Shown here piece after piece: positions 8,695 to 18,117 of a stretch of DNA of 64,000 bases. How positions within the stretch are numbered: the stretch's first letter is position 1; every line of letters begins with the position of its first letter. A model generated the notes under the pieces. The model was not told where the DNA came from. It saw only the letters and a program-made list of their open reading frames with translations, and did no database searches. Source of the DNA: CAZKNF01 sp964554105 (GTDB lineage: Bacteria; Bacteroidota; Rhodothermia; Rhodothermales; VXPQ01); the NCBI GenBank assembly GCA_964554105.1, contig CAZKNF010000004.1, forward strand, positions 42,328 to 106,327, written 5' to 3'. A program made the position numbers and the translations under genes.

Positions 8695-9738
8695 CTATGT
8701 GCGATCAGTCCCTAAGTATCGCCTGAGAAACCGAGACCATAACCATTCACGTATAGGGGCCGGTACGATCATCCGACCAATCCGGAACAATGCCGCAAGG
8801 ACCTCCTCCCACAGAAACCCCTTGAGCGTGTCTGATAAGGCTCGAAACTGAAATACCAGACGCTGCGTCACGGGATTTTGATAATACCACAACTCTCGCC
8901 GCAGCAACTTCAATGCTTGCGAGTCCTCCGCCAGGTGCTCCGAAAGATAGCTGTCCAGCCACTCGAGAAATGACTGATGTGCGGGATGCGGCCTCTCAGC
9001 ATCGTACTCACCTGCTTCCATTGCCAGCATGCAGTTTGAGTCGGGATGCTGTCGGTAGAGGTCCCACGACTCGCTCGTGACGAACGCGGATGAGGCAAGA
9101 AATATCTTTGCGAAGAACGCCTGATCTTCGTAGAGGCCTTTAAATCGCGGTTCAAAGCCGCCCACGCTATCGATGATGTCGCGCCGCATCAGGACGCTGC
9201 AAGTTGCCGGTGTAGTAGCCTTTCGCTTCAAAAATTCTATGAGAAGCGTCGGGGGTTCATACAACCGACCTGGCCGGACTCCCGGCCTGCGCCAATCGTC
9301 TCGGATTGCATCCTCAGGTCTTCCGGTCCAGCTGTGCCATAACTTCGTCGGTCCGTAAACCATGTCCGCCTCTGGATGCTGCTTAAACAGCGACATTTGA
9401 CGCTCGAGTTTTTCAGGTAACCAGATGTCGTCGGCATCCAGAAATGCTACAAATGCTCCTTGCGCGTGCTTAATTCCAAGATTACGTGACGCGCTCATTC
9501 CGCGATTCTCGTGTCCATCGTGCTCTAGATAGCATATGGTCCCCGAATGTGCGGACGCATACTTCTTCGCCACCTGCGTGCTTCCGTCGGTCGAGCCGTC
9601 GTCAACCAAGTGCAATTCCCAGTGATCATACGTTTGTGCGATCACGCTCTCTACCGCCTGCGCAAGAAACCGCTCCTCGTTAAGGAAAGTGATGACAACA
9701 GAGATGAGCCGTTGTCGACGTTTCGCATCGATGTTCAT
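8695..9738 (-). CDS. GT2 glycosyltransferase
   Basis: A 347-residue family 2 glycosyltransferase starting MNIDAKRRQR (ATG 9736-9738; the frame is open to 9771). SVVITFLNEERFL begins the GT-A domain at ~13, VDDGSTDGST lies at 45-54 and the metal-binding DADD at 101-104 (FLDADDIWLPEK). RRDIIDSVGGFEPRFKGLYEDQAFFAK provides the acidic acceptor-side motif. The C-terminal ~100 residues are alpha-helical and carry amphipathic rather than clear membrane-spanning segments. It lies between the pyruvyl-transferase-family gene and the methyltransferase gene. Donor and acceptor are not predictable. Confidence 0.87.
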   Translation of the reverse strand: MNIDAKRRQRLISVVITFLNEERFLAQAVESVIAQTYDHWELHLVDDGSTDGSTQVAKKYASAHSGTICYLEHDGHENRGMSASRNLGIKHAQGAFVAFLDADDIWLPEKLERQMSLFKQHPEADMVYGPTKLWHSWTGRPEDAIRDDWRRPGVRPGRLYEPPTLLIEFLKRKATTPATCSVLMRRDIIDSVGGFEPRFKGLYEDQAFFAKIFLASSAFVTSESWDLYRQHPDSNCMLAMEAGEYDAERPHPAHQSFLEWLDSYLSEHLAEDSQALKLLRRELWYYQNPVTQRLVFQFRALSDTLKGFLWEEVLAALFRIGRMIVPAPIREWLWSRFLRRYLGTDRT

Positions 9739-9891
9739 CTCAGGAGAGCGTTGAAAATGAGGTTGATGCATCGGACAAAACGTTGCCGATTAACTCCGGA
9801 TTTCTGCGAATTGTCTTGTCTGACGCAACCAGCACATGCCCTGAACGGCTCTGAGTATCCATTCATGTGCTCCTGACGCGGAACACGTGTG

Positions 9892-11172
9892 TCAAACCGG
9901 CCCCGCCAATCGGGAAATCCTCCTATACGCTTCATGACTCAGATCGACCTGATGCCTGGCGGCGGTGAGCAATCTATCTCTAACACTCTCTGCCTCCTGC
10001 CAGGCGTGTACTATCGCTTCGGCGAGGACAGAGGAGAGGTCGGGATCGCTAAGACGGACCACCGTACAACCCACACCAAACTGATCGGCTAAACCTTCAA
10101 ACTTGCTGATATAGTAGGCTGAATTGACCAATCCAACGGCAGGAATTCCCGACGATAAGGCGAATACGGCTGCATGATAGCTACCTGCTACCACGACACG
10201 ACACCGGTGGACCTGTTCGATTACTTTGCGCGTGGTATCCAACCCTGCTCCACCGTCGGAATCATCGTCGTAGCCAATCATCAGTTGCCGTATTGTGTCG
10301 GAATCTTGCTCACCCGGGACTCGTGAGATCGGAATGGGAATCAAAGGAGCGTTCAATAATTTCGCCGCTCCATGCAAAATCGGGCGAATTTCATCCGTCA
10401 AATGCTGGTTGACATCCGCATAGCCAGACGATCGAAGATTGATGCCTAACCCTGTCCCCGGCCGTTCCGGTTGCTTCCCGAAAGCCAACTCAATGGCATC
10501 ATCACCTGTCGTCATTACCCGATCTGGTGAGACTTGAAGCGCCTGGAGGAGTGGCGCACCGGCCTTCTTTTCTCGCAGCGAGATGAAGTCGACTCGCGGT
10601 AGGACAGACGTTGCCAACGCTCGCAGTTTCGGATCTTCGAGTGGCCCCATCCCCTGCCCTACCATTGCCGACCGTGCTCCGTTGTGGAGCGCCAACCGAA
10701 ATACTTCAAGAAGCTCGGTAGCATACTCGGGGAACGTATCCGAAATACCACCCATGCCGTTCGCCACAATCATATCGGCTCCTGCAACGGTCCCATAGAA
10801 GTCTTCCAAGTCATTGACCGGTTTACCTCGTAGCCGTAGGCTCATCCTTAACAACGAGTACGCGAGCGTTGGGAAGTACCGCTTGAGAAATCGCTCAATC
10901 TTGTGAAGGCGCTCCCTGAGGATACTCGGGATATTCAGCGATAGAACTGATTCGAAGATCGATTCCTCAAACCACATGCGGCGCCCAGACGAATCGAGAG
11001 GTACCACATTGGGACCATAGCAAGGAAACGTACTTGGTACGTCCGTGAATACCTGGATCGTTGCTTTCGGCCACATTGTGCTCATACGAGACAGAGCTAC
11101 CTCAAGCATTGCGGTATCGCCGATATTCCGTATGATGTAGTCACTAGGCTCCACGAGAACGCGCACTGCCAC
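9892..11172 (-). CDS. polysaccharide pyruvyl transferase family protein
   Basis: A 426-residue protein of the PS_pyruv_trans family. The N-terminal RNIGDTAMLEVALSRM (from ~15) matches the 'N.GD.A' motif of the family, a central GADMIVANGMGGISDTFPEY segment follows, and the C-terminal VVAGSYHAAVFALSSGIP with LVNSAYYISKFEGL is the second hallmark. Members transfer pyruvate from phosphoenolpyruvate onto sugars to form ketals, though some are glycosyltransferase-like with other activities, so the ketal reaction is probable, not proven. The product is 9 bases from the wzt stop and belongs to the same operon. Pyruvylation would give the glycan a negative charge. Confidence 0.85.
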   Translation of the reverse strand: MAVRVLVEPSDYIIRNIGDTAMLEVALSRMSTMWPKATIQVFTDVPSTFPCYGPNVVPLDSSGRRMWFEESIFESVLSLNIPSILRERLHKIERFLKRYFPTLAYSLLRMSLRLRGKPVNDLEDFYGTVAGADMIVANGMGGISDTFPEYATELLEVFRLALHNGARSAMVGQGMGPLEDPKLRALATSVLPRVDFISLREKKAGAPLLQALQVSPDRVMTTGDDAIELAFGKQPERPGTGLGINLRSSGYADVNQHLTDEIRPILHGAAKLLNAPLIPIPISRVPGEQDSDTIRQLMIGYDDDSDGGAGLDTTRKVIEQVHRCRVVVAGSYHAAVFALSSGIPAVGLVNSAYYISKFEGLADQFGVGCTVVRLSDPDLSSVLAEAIVHAWQEAESVRDRLLTAARHQVDLSHEAYRRISRLAGPV

Positions 11173-11181
11173 TCTTTCCTC

Positions 11182-12444
11182 CTACGGATGCACCCAACGA
11201 TGATGAAAGAGTACATTTCCGAAGCCCTCGGCCGCAACGGCAGATCGACCGCCTATTGAACCTTGCTCAACCATAAAGAACGCCGCTCCCTCCACATGAT
11301 CCTGGAGGCCCTCGCTCGTCCACAGTGCCGCGTTGATCCGGTATCGGCCTGGCACAAGCATAAGTTCATCAATTCGACAGATAAATCTCGCACCATCTCC
11401 GGAATCGCGACTGTCTCGGGTGGACTGAACCGTGCTGTTTAGATGGGTAATTGGCTGACCTATGTAGTCGTATATTGTGAACGCGCATGCCATAGCTGGG
11501 CGAACGTCGGAGACGCGAAAAATAAACCGAGCCGGCTGCCCCGTGGAGAGGACGGATGAGGAATTTGCTTCACTTTGTCCTATTTCGATCGACTTGAATC
11601 GAATCTGACCCACTCCGGTGCGATCCTGCCTGTCAAAGAGATCGTTCGAGATTGTACCCTCTAGCATTGCGAGGTATTCGGAAACGGTTTCGGCTGCAGG
11701 GCCATCCGAAAAAATTCTTCCTTGCCGAAGCATAATTGCTCGGCTGCACAGGCTTCGGATCGCACTCACATTATGGCTTACGAAAACTACCGTGCGTCCC
11801 TGCCGTGCGACTTCACCCATCTTTCCAAGGCACTTCTTCTGAAAAGCCGTGTCTCCAACGGCGAGCACTTCATCCACCAATAAGATCTCCGGCTCAAGAT
11901 GGGCCGCCACCGCAAAGGCCAGGCGCACGTACATCCCGGACGAATACCGCTTGACAGGAGTATCGAGGAACTTCTCGATCTCGGCAAATGAGACAATCTC
12001 GTCGAACTTCCTTCGGATTTCGGCACGGGTCATGCCCAGAATCGCACCATTCAGGAAGATATTCTCCCTGCCAGTAAGCTCCGGATGAAAGCCGGTGCCA
12101 ACCTCCAGTAAACTTCCTACTCGACCGTACATTTCCACACGTCCATTCGAAGGCTCCGTGATGCGGGAGAGTATCTTAAGCAGCGTGCTTTTTCCGGCAC
12201 CGTTGCGACCGATAAGCCCCAGCACCTCTCCCGCTTCCACCTCAAAGGAAACATCCTCGAGCGCGAGGAAAATCTGTTCGGCAGGCGGCTGCTTAACACC
12301 GTTAATGCGGGACCGTAACTTCTGCGCCGGACGCGACATGGCGTTTGCAAGCATCTCGCGCAGCGTACTGTGGGTGTTCAACTCACCAATGCGATACCGC
12401 TTACTTACATTTGCTACCCGTATGGCAACTTCACTGGCACTCAT
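11182..12444 (-). CDS. wzt: ABC transporter ATPase for polysaccharide export (Wzt type)
   Basis: A 420-residue ATPase that pairs with the permease encoded just upstream (ATGA overlap at 12441-12444). Walker A GRNGAGKST is at 79-87, the signature RYSSGMYVRLAF at about 166-177, Walker B ILLVDE at 187-192 and the H-loop histidine at 224 (FVSHN). Residues ~255-420 form an extra beta-rich domain like the carbohydrate-binding domain of Wzt from E. coli O8/O9a, which recognises the modified end of the finished glycan. The pair therefore suggests an ABC-transporter-dependent pathway: chain completed inside the cell on a lipid carrier, then exported. The methyltransferase and pyruvyl transferase nearby are candidates for making the recognised cap (inference). 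Confidence 0.93.
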   Translation of the reverse strand: MSASEVAIRVANVSKRYRIGELNTHSTLREMLANAMSRPAQKLRSRINGVKQPPAEQIFLALEDVSFEVEAGEVLGLIGRNGAGKSTLLKILSRITEPSNGRVEMYGRVGSLLEVGTGFHPELTGRENIFLNGAILGMTRAEIRRKFDEIVSFAEIEKFLDTPVKRYSSGMYVRLAFAVAAHLEPEILLVDEVLAVGDTAFQKKCLGKMGEVARQGRTVVFVSHNVSAIRSLCSRAIMLRQGRIFSDGPAAETVSEYLAMLEGTISNDLFDRQDRTGVGQIRFKSIEIGQSEANSSSVLSTGQPARFIFRVSDVRPAMACAFTIYDYIGQPITHLNSTVQSTRDSRDSGDGARFICRIDELMLVPGRYRINAALWTSEGLQDHVEGAAFFMVEQGSIGGRSAVAAEGFGNVLFHHRWVHP

Positions 12445-13352
12445 ATCACATCCGCCATCGTCTTCTCCATTCGCTTGAAGTAGAACAGGCCGCCTACCAA
12501 CAGCAGAATGACGACTAAAACCGATACCAGCATCGACAGATTCAGTGCTTCCGACTTGCCCAGCAGAGCCCAGCGAAATCCTTCAACGACTCCGACCATT
12601 GGGTTAAGTCCGTAGAGAATCCGCCATTCTTCCGGGATAAGGCTGACGGGATAGGCAATGGGTGTGGCAAACAGCCAGAATTGTGAAAGAAAGGTGATGG
12701 TATATCGGACGTCTCGGTATTTCGCATTGAGCGCCGACAACCAGAGCCCCACGGCCAAGGCCGTCATACACGCAAAGACTACGAGCAGTGGCAGTGCAAG
12801 AACGGCCAGCGTAGGAACGATGCCGTAGAAATACATCAAGCCCAGTAAGACGAAGAACGAAATGCCGAAGTCGACGAGTCCAGCCAGTACCGCCGCAAGA
12901 GGCATCACCAGTCGAGGGAAGTAGACCTTCGTTACCAGCTCCTGATTCGTTACGAGGCTGTTGCCCGATTCTGTAAGTGCATGAGAAAACAGCTGCCACG
13001 GCAAGAGTGCCGTATACGTGAACACCGGGTACGGAACGCCGTCCGATGGAATGTTCGCGAGCTTGCCAAAAAAAACGCTGAAGACCACCATCGTCAGGAC
13101 TGGCTGCAGTACCGCCCACGCCGCCCCCAACAGCGTCTGCTTATAGCGAACTTTAACGTCTCGCCAGATGAGGAAGAAAAGCAGTTCTCGGTAGGTCCAC
13201 AAAGAATGGAGCTGCAGTGCAGTCCACCCCCGAGAAGGTTCGATTACGAAGAGCGGCTCTCTCGTTTCTACCGCGTCAGCGCGGCGGTCGTCGTCTTCAC
13301 CACGTTGCGCAACTAGCTCGGCGCTAACTTCCATCTGGCTCAGCTCCGCCAT
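12441..13352 (-). CDS. wzm: ABC-2 type polysaccharide export permease (Wzm type)
   Basis: Starting MAELSQMEVSA (ATG 13350-13352) the product has 303 residues; a longer start at 13373 is possible. After a hydrophilic N-terminus of ~50 residues comes LLFFLIWRDVKVRYKQTLLG, the conserved amphipathic entry segment of Wzm/TagG permeases, and then six membrane segments; the loop LNAKYRDVRYTITFLSQFW is also family-typical. It forms the membrane channel for export of a lipid-linked glycan driven by the ATPase encoded next. A 77-base gap with a 14-base palindrome separates it from the flavoprotein gene upstream. Confidence 0.93.
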   Translation of the reverse strand: MAELSQMEVSAELVAQRGEDDDRRADAVETREPLFVIEPSRGWTALQLHSLWTYRELLFFLIWRDVKVRYKQTLLGAAWAVLQPVLTMVVFSVFFGKLANIPSDGVPYPVFTYTALLPWQLFSHALTESGNSLVTNQELVTKVYFPRLVMPLAAVLAGLVDFGISFFVLLGLMYFYGIVPTLAVLALPLLVVFACMTALAVGLWLSALNAKYRDVRYTITFLSQFWLFATPIAYPVSLIPEEWRILYGLNPMVGVVEGFRWALLGKSEALNLSMLVSVLVVILLLVGGLFYFKRMEKTMADVI

Positions 13353-13400
13353 TATATTCCGTCTCGTTGACACGGCACGCCGCAGTAGGAAAACCTCAGC

Positions 13401-13414
13401 CGGTCGATCGACCG
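13401..13414. repeat. 14-base perfect palindrome in the gap between flavoprotein and wzm genes
   Basis: CGGTCGATCGACCG reads the same on both strands and lies in the only sizeable gap between the flavoprotein stop (13430) and the wzm start (13352). It could be an operator for an internal promoter or merely chance; no terminator-like T-run follows it on the minus strand. Confidence 0.45.
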
Positions 13415-13429
13415 ACTACGCACCGCAAA

Positions 13430-14890
13430 TCATGCCGCATCGACCACGAGGGCCGATGATCTAGCGGCTTTCTTTTCGGCCAACGTGAACTGTTCGTGAT
13501 AGGAACGGTCTACGTTCACGTTCCACAGATCGTGGTCCTCTCCAAGGATATTTCGTGCAGCGAGCATGGCGGTGAGCATCGAGTGATCCTGATTATTGTA
13601 GCGATGCATGCCGGCTCGTCCGACGGTCCAAAGATTCTCGAACCCGGCTAGATAGTCCTTAATCACCTCTAAATGCTGAAGGTACGTCTCGTCGTAAACA
13701 GGATACGCCCTCCGTTGCCGGATGACGGTCCCATCGACGATGTCGTCTTCGTCGGCCAGACCAATCTGCGCCAGCTCGCGTGCGGCGAGGTTCTGCAACT
13801 CAGCATCCGAAAGATCCCACAAGTCGTCACCGAGCGAGCAGAAATACTCCATCCCCAGGCAGGTTGTCGACGCGTCCGGCACCATGGCTGCACTCCAGTT
13901 TTTGAAGTTCTGGATGCGGCCGACCGTGACGTCCGGACTGTGGACGTATATCCAGTTGTCGGGGAAAAGATGGTCGCGATCGAGAATGAGTGCAACGACT
14001 ATAAAGTCACGGTACGAAAGGCCGTTCACGGCCTCGATGACGTGGGGCGGAGCCGCGGGAGACATACGTGAAACCAGCTCCGTGATCGGCATGCTGGAGA
14101 CATAATGATCCGCCGCAATCCTGAAATGCTCCTCCGTCGACCCCTGCGTCCGTGCGGTTACCTCCACGACCCGTTCGCCATCGTGATGCAGGCGTTCAAC
14201 AGCCGTGTTGAGTCGAACCTCGCCGCCCTGTTCCTCCACCCGCTCGTGAAAACGCTCCCACATCATGCCGGGTCCGTGAACCGGATAGCGGAAGCGCTCA
14301 ATTAAGGACGTGGCATCGCTCTTCTTGATGAGAGCGTTGAGGACCGCACGCTTTAACGAAAGTCCCTGAATCCGCTGTGCTGCCCAGTCCGCACGGATCT
14401 TACTGCAGGGGATTCCCCACACCTTCTCCGTATACGTCTTAAAAAACATCTCATACAGCCGCTCACCAAACTTGTTGACGACCCAGTGTTCCAGACTTTC
14501 CTCTTTCGGATACGGAACCTGAAGCTTAGCCTCGAGATAGCTGAAGAGGACTCGAGTGCTCTCCACCGGCCCAAGATTCGAAAGGGTGTTCCAGAGCCGA
14601 ATTGGATACTGGTAAAACTTTCCTCCGTAATAAATGCGAGAGAGACGCTCCACTTCGATGAATTCTGAACCGAGCACCTCGTGCCATAGCTCCTCGACCT
14701 CGGTGACCTTCGTGAAAAACCGGTGTCCGCCGATATCGAACCTGTACCCCTTGTACTTCTCCGTACGCGATATTCCTCCGACCTGATTCTCCTTCTCCAA
14801 CACCAAAACCGGCATATCGGCCTTGAGGAGCTGGTATGCTCCCGTAAGACCGGCGGGTCCGGCTCCGATCACTACCGTAGGTTGGGTCAT
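13430..14890 (-). CDS. FAD-dependent oxidoreductase, UDP-galactopyranose-mutase-like
   Basis: A 486-residue flavoprotein. The dinucleotide-binding GAGPAG lies at 9-14, the ribose-binding acidic residue is E32, and GGISRT at 38-43 is the second FAD motif. YRFDIGGHRFFTK and YPVHGPGMMWERF match the NAD(P)/FAD-dependent oxidoreductases that resemble UDP-galactopyranose mutase and protoporphyrinogen oxidase; these are common in glycan loci. It is about 100 residues longer than classical UDP-galactopyranose mutases, so the exact reaction is uncertain: mutase-like or a sugar/lipid-carrier redox step. ATGA overlap (14887-14890) with the upstream GT2 shows coupling. Confidence 0.8.
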   Translation of the reverse strand: MTQPTVVIGAGPAGLTGAYQLLKADMPVLVLEKENQVGGISRTEKYKGYRFDIGGHRFFTKVTEVEELWHEVLGSEFIEVERLSRIYYGGKFYQYPIRLWNTLSNLGPVESTRVLFSYLEAKLQVPYPKEESLEHWVVNKFGERLYEMFFKTYTEKVWGIPCSKIRADWAAQRIQGLSLKRAVLNALIKKSDATSLIERFRYPVHGPGMMWERFHERVEEQGGEVRLNTAVERLHHDGERVVEVTARTQGSTEEHFRIAADHYVSSMPITELVSRMSPAAPPHVIEAVNGLSYRDFIVVALILDRDHLFPDNWIYVHSPDVTVGRIQNFKNWSAAMVPDASTTCLGMEYFCSLGDDLWDLSDAELQNLAARELAQIGLADEDDIVDGTVIRQRRAYPVYDETYLQHLEVIKDYLAGFENLWTVGRAGMHRYNNQDHSMLTAMLAARNILGEDHDLWNVNVDRSYHEQFTLAEKKAARSSALVVDAA

Positions 14891-15954
14891 TTCGCTTCCG
14901 CCCAGATGCTGTGAGATACAGTTTTGGATACTCCGTTTGACCCGTTCGAATCGGACGGATTTACATCGACTTTCGAGCGCAGGCGATTTCGTAGAAAGCG
15001 TGAGACGCCAATCAAAAATCCCACGCCGCTATAAAAGTAAAATAGACAGTGCCACGGAATTGAAAGTGCCGTAAAGAACGTCCCATGCTTCCGCCGCAAT
15101 AATCGATAAAAATCACGATTCAACGCAATGAGAGCTAATATTGAAACTCCCGCAACAAAAAGTAGTGGAGGAAATGCAAAGCTAAATAGCATCAACCCCA
15201 ATGTGACGTAAACAAGAACGACGCTTGCCCTGTTCTCAGCACGAAGATTCAAGTCGAGGGGCAACGCGCGATACGAAAGCATCAACTCCGTCCAGGGAAC
15301 AGCCCTGTCGAACAGATCCGTGCGGATCATGTTGACGGCCGTCCACCGTTTCAGATGCTTAACCTGAATATCCTTTCTCAACTTGATCCGATAACCGGAG
15401 TGCTTCAACCGGCATCCGAGCTCAATGTCCTCGATGCATGCTCGAGCAAAGGTATCGTCAAAGCCACCAACGTCCTTAAACACGTCGCTCCGTATAGCAC
15501 CACACCCTCCCCAAAATGTACTAGCCTCTTCTTCGGCTCGTTGGTGCGTGAAATGATGCAGCAGATTGCGGTACTGGGAAAGCAGCGTAGACGCGGCCGG
15601 CTCATCATCATAAGACCCAAACAAAGCGGCTAGATCTAAGTCCGCTTCAAAAGCACCCCTGACGAGATCGACCGTGTTCCGCTGGACGCAGACGTCCGCA
15701 TCGATAAATAGCAGAATCTCGCTTTTCGCAGCCCGAGCACCAACATTCCTAGCGACAGCCGGTCCCCTGCTCGTCGGGTTGACCAGGACTCGAGCTCCCG
15801 TGCCATATGCCCGACGCCACATGCCGTCCGTCTCCCCATCCGCTACGACGATAATCTCATCGACGTCAGAGGTGGCGTGCGTGAGGCTCTCAAGGCAGCT
15901 GAGAAAGGCCTCGCCCCCATTGTGGACAGGTACGACTACTGAAATTGAAAGCAT
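14887..15954 (-). CDS. membrane-anchored GT2 glycosyltransferase
   Basis: A 355-residue family 2 glycosyltransferase at the head of the glycan operon. VVVPVHNGGEAF starts the GT-A domain; VVADGETDG stands where the DDG motif usually is, and DAD lies at 85-87 (LLFIDADVCV). FDDTFARACIEDIELGCRLK supplies the catalytic ED region. Three hydrophobic segments between about 240 and 320 anchor the C-terminus, followed by a hydrophilic Ser/Asn-rich tail. As the first gene on the minus strand after a 414-base divergent gap, it is likely transcribed from a promoter in that gap. Similar membrane-bound GT2s act early in chain synthesis or on lipid carriers, but the substrate is unknown. Confidence 0.86.
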   Translation of the reverse strand: MLSISVVVPVHNGGEAFLSCLESLTHATSDVDEIIVVADGETDGMWRRAYGTGARVLVNPTSRGPAVARNVGARAAKSEILLFIDADVCVQRNTVDLVRGAFEADLDLAALFGSYDDEPAASTLLSQYRNLLHHFTHQRAEEEASTFWGGCGAIRSDVFKDVGGFDDTFARACIEDIELGCRLKHSGYRIKLRKDIQVKHLKRWTAVNMIRTDLFDRAVPWTELMLSYRALPLDLNLRAENRASVVLVYVTLGLMLFSFAFPPLLFVAGVSILALIALNRDFYRLLRRKHGTFFTALSIPWHCLFYFYSGVGFLIGVSRFLRNRLRSKVDVNPSDSNGSNGVSKTVSHSIWAEAK

Positions 15955-16368
15955 AACTGACGGTTATTCCGAGCTAGAACTAAATGTCGATCAACGAATG
16001 CCGCAAAATCCTTCATGACGGCAGCACCTAGAAACTACCAAGATGCATACGACGATACTATCAGCATAAATGATGCCGATAGCATCGCTAAACGTACGAG
16101 TCAGCTGAGATACGTCCCGGCAAAAGCGGGCGCTGTACACCTGCGCCTTTGGAACGTACTCGATCATCTTCCGCTCCATATCCGGGCTATCATCCAAACC
16201 AATACGCTGATACCAACGCCTCACGGCATAACCTGAAGGCGGCGAAGGTTCACGACAGGTCGAAGAGAATCTGCAATCCGGGACACGGAAACAGACTTTT
16301 TCGACGAAACTGATTGTTGTTTCCGGCTTTGTAACAAACCATTGAGTTATCGATTTCCTCGAGCAGTT
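15955..16368. other. divergent intergenic region without a supported gene
   Basis: This 414-base gap separates the minus-strand glycan operon from the plus-strand M28 peptidase operon and must hold promoters for both. A 208-codon minus-strand frame that starts inside the peptidase gene crosses it, but its composition (Arg/Cys-rich, no motif) looks like a shadow. No clear -35/-10 pair, terminator or tRNA was found by eye. Confidence 0.6.
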
Positions 16369-18117
16369 ATGAAAGCAATCCGCTCCTATTTGCCGGTCGT
16401 GCTTCTCACAGCGCTGTTCCCGTGGACATTGTTCGCGCAGTCGGCGGAGATCACGCTTTCCGAATCGACGCCCACCGTATTCGAGGACCCCGCGCTCGTC
16501 CAACGGTATCAGGCAACCATTACTCCCGAGCATCTGGCGGCGCAGCTCTACCTCTTCTCGTCTGACTACTTTGAGGGGCGCGAGACGACTACGCGCGGCC
16601 AAAAGTTGGCGGCCCACTATCTCGCCTCACAGTATCGCAAGCTTGGATTGCTGCCGAAGGGCACGACTCCTACGACGAATTCGTACGCGCCTGAAGCGTA
16701 CTTCCAACCGTTCACCGTGCACGGCCAGAAATTACGGCGGGCGCAGCTCACGGTGGATATTCAAGAGGAACAGATCGCGACAAGCTCATTCTCCTCTGCT
16801 CAGCAGGATGACGACTCCTATTTCTTGCTGGGATCGCGACCTGAGGTCGAAGGCAGCGTCGTTTTTGCCGGATACGGAATATCGGACGCCGAACTCGGCT
16901 ATGACGACTATTTGGCACTCGAAGATCGTGGCATCTCGATTGCCGGAAAGTGGATGCTCATCATCCGCGATGAGCCACTTGCCGATGAGTCCACCAGCCT
17001 CCTGTCATCTCGCAGCGGTGCTCGCACGGTCTGGTCGAAGAGCATACATCAGAAGCTGCGCGCCGCATACCGTCACGGCGTTCCTAAAGGCTTTCTGATC
17101 GTTGCCGACGTGGGCCCGCGAGGCACGCAGCCGGTCGCCGACCTCGCGCAGCGCGCCGCGAAGGGACTTGACGCTGTCGGCAGCCTCTCTCTCGTGGAAT
17201 CGAGTGCGGCGCGCCCGCCTGCATATATGATTTCGAGTAATCTGGCGAACGAGATACTTGCACCTTCCGGTCGGACGATCGACGAAATCCGAAACCGGAT
17301 CGATGAGACACTTTCGCCGGAAGTCTTTGAGCTCCCCGGCGTCGTAGTGCGCAGTACGCTCGAGTTCGAGTCGTACTCGGAATCTACCGAAAACGTATTG
17401 GCTTTCATCGAAGGAGTGGATCCTGCGCTGAAGGACGAGGTCTTGGTGATATCCTCCCATTACGATCACATCGGCGTCGATCTTACTGAAGAGGGAGATC
17501 AGATTAATAACGGTGCAGACGACGACGCTTCGGGTACGGTGACGATGCTCGAGGTGGCAGAAGCATTCATGAAGGCAAAGCTGGATGGAGTCGGGCCGCG
17601 GCGCTCTCTCCTGTTTCTCAATGTGTCAGGAGAAGAAAAAGGTTTATTGGGCTCTGAATACTTCGCCGACGTGGAGCCGGTGATTCCGCTTGAGAAGATC
17701 GTAGCGAATTTGAATATCGACATGATCGGCCGGTATGATCCTACCTACACGGGCGATCATCCGGAAAATTATGTCTACATCATCGGCTCGAACCTGATTT
17801 CGGAAGAGCTTCATGACGTAAACGTGAGAACAAATCAGGTGATGGGCCTCGGTCTGGAGCTGAATGAGCGATTTAATTCGAAAGACGATCCAAACCAGTT
17901 CTATGCACGCTCAGATCACTGGAACTTTGGAAAACACGGCATTCCGTTCATCTTCTTTTTTACGGGGACGCATGACGATTATCATCGGCCGGGCGATGAA
18001 GCAGACAAGATCGACTACGAGCGGTTGACCCGAATCGCGAAGCTAATTTTCGCCACTTCGTGGCAGATTGCAAATCAGGATCAGCCCCCCGCCGTGAGTG
18101 GTTCGGGCTTCCATTGA
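16369..18117 (+). CDS. M28 family zinc aminopeptidase, secreted
   Basis: The product starting MKAIRSYLPVV (ATG 16369-16371) has 582 residues and a signal peptide ending near FAQS; a TTG at 16342 would place nine residues before it, so ATG is preferred. The zinc ligands of family M28 are visible in order: SSHYDHIG (~362), NNGADDDASG (~380), SGEEKGLLGSEYF (~420), NLNIDMIGR (~450) and TGTHDDYHRPGDEADK near 535. A protease-associated-like insert (~120-300) with VVFAGYGI precedes the catalytic core. It would release N-terminal amino acids in the periplasm or outside the cell. The stop TGA overlaps the next ATG (TGATG, 18115-18119), coupling it to the M20 gene. Confidence 0.92.
   Translation: MKAIRSYLPVVLLTALFPWTLFAQSAEITLSESTPTVFEDPALVQRYQATITPEHLAAQLYLFSSDYFEGRETTTRGQKLAAHYLASQYRKLGLLPKGTTPTTNSYAPEAYFQPFTVHGQKLRRAQLTVDIQEEQIATSSFSSAQQDDDSYFLLGSRPEVEGSVVFAGYGISDAELGYDDYLALEDRGISIAGKWMLIIRDEPLADESTSLLSSRSGARTVWSKSIHQKLRAAYRHGVPKGFLIVADVGPRGTQPVADLAQRAAKGLDAVGSLSLVESSAARPPAYMISSNLANEILAPSGRTIDEIRNRIDETLSPEVFELPGVVVRSTLEFESYSESTENVLAFIEGVDPALKDEVLVISSHYDHIGVDLTEEGDQINNGADDDASGTVTMLEVAEAFMKAKLDGVGPRRSLLFLNVSGEEKGLLGSEYFADVEPVIPLEKIVANLNIDMIGRYDPTYTGDHPENYVYIIGSNLISEELHDVNVRTNQVMGLGLELNERFNSKDDPNQFYARSDHWNFGKHGIPFIFFFTGTHDDYHRPGDEADKIDYERLTRIAKLIFATSWQIANQDQPPAVSGSGFH

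Noticed and set aside
15991..16617. 208-codon minus-strand frame across the divergent gap
   Set aside because: It begins inside the M28 peptidase gene in antisense, is Arg/Cys-rich, has no motif or ribosome-binding site and looks like a chance frame.
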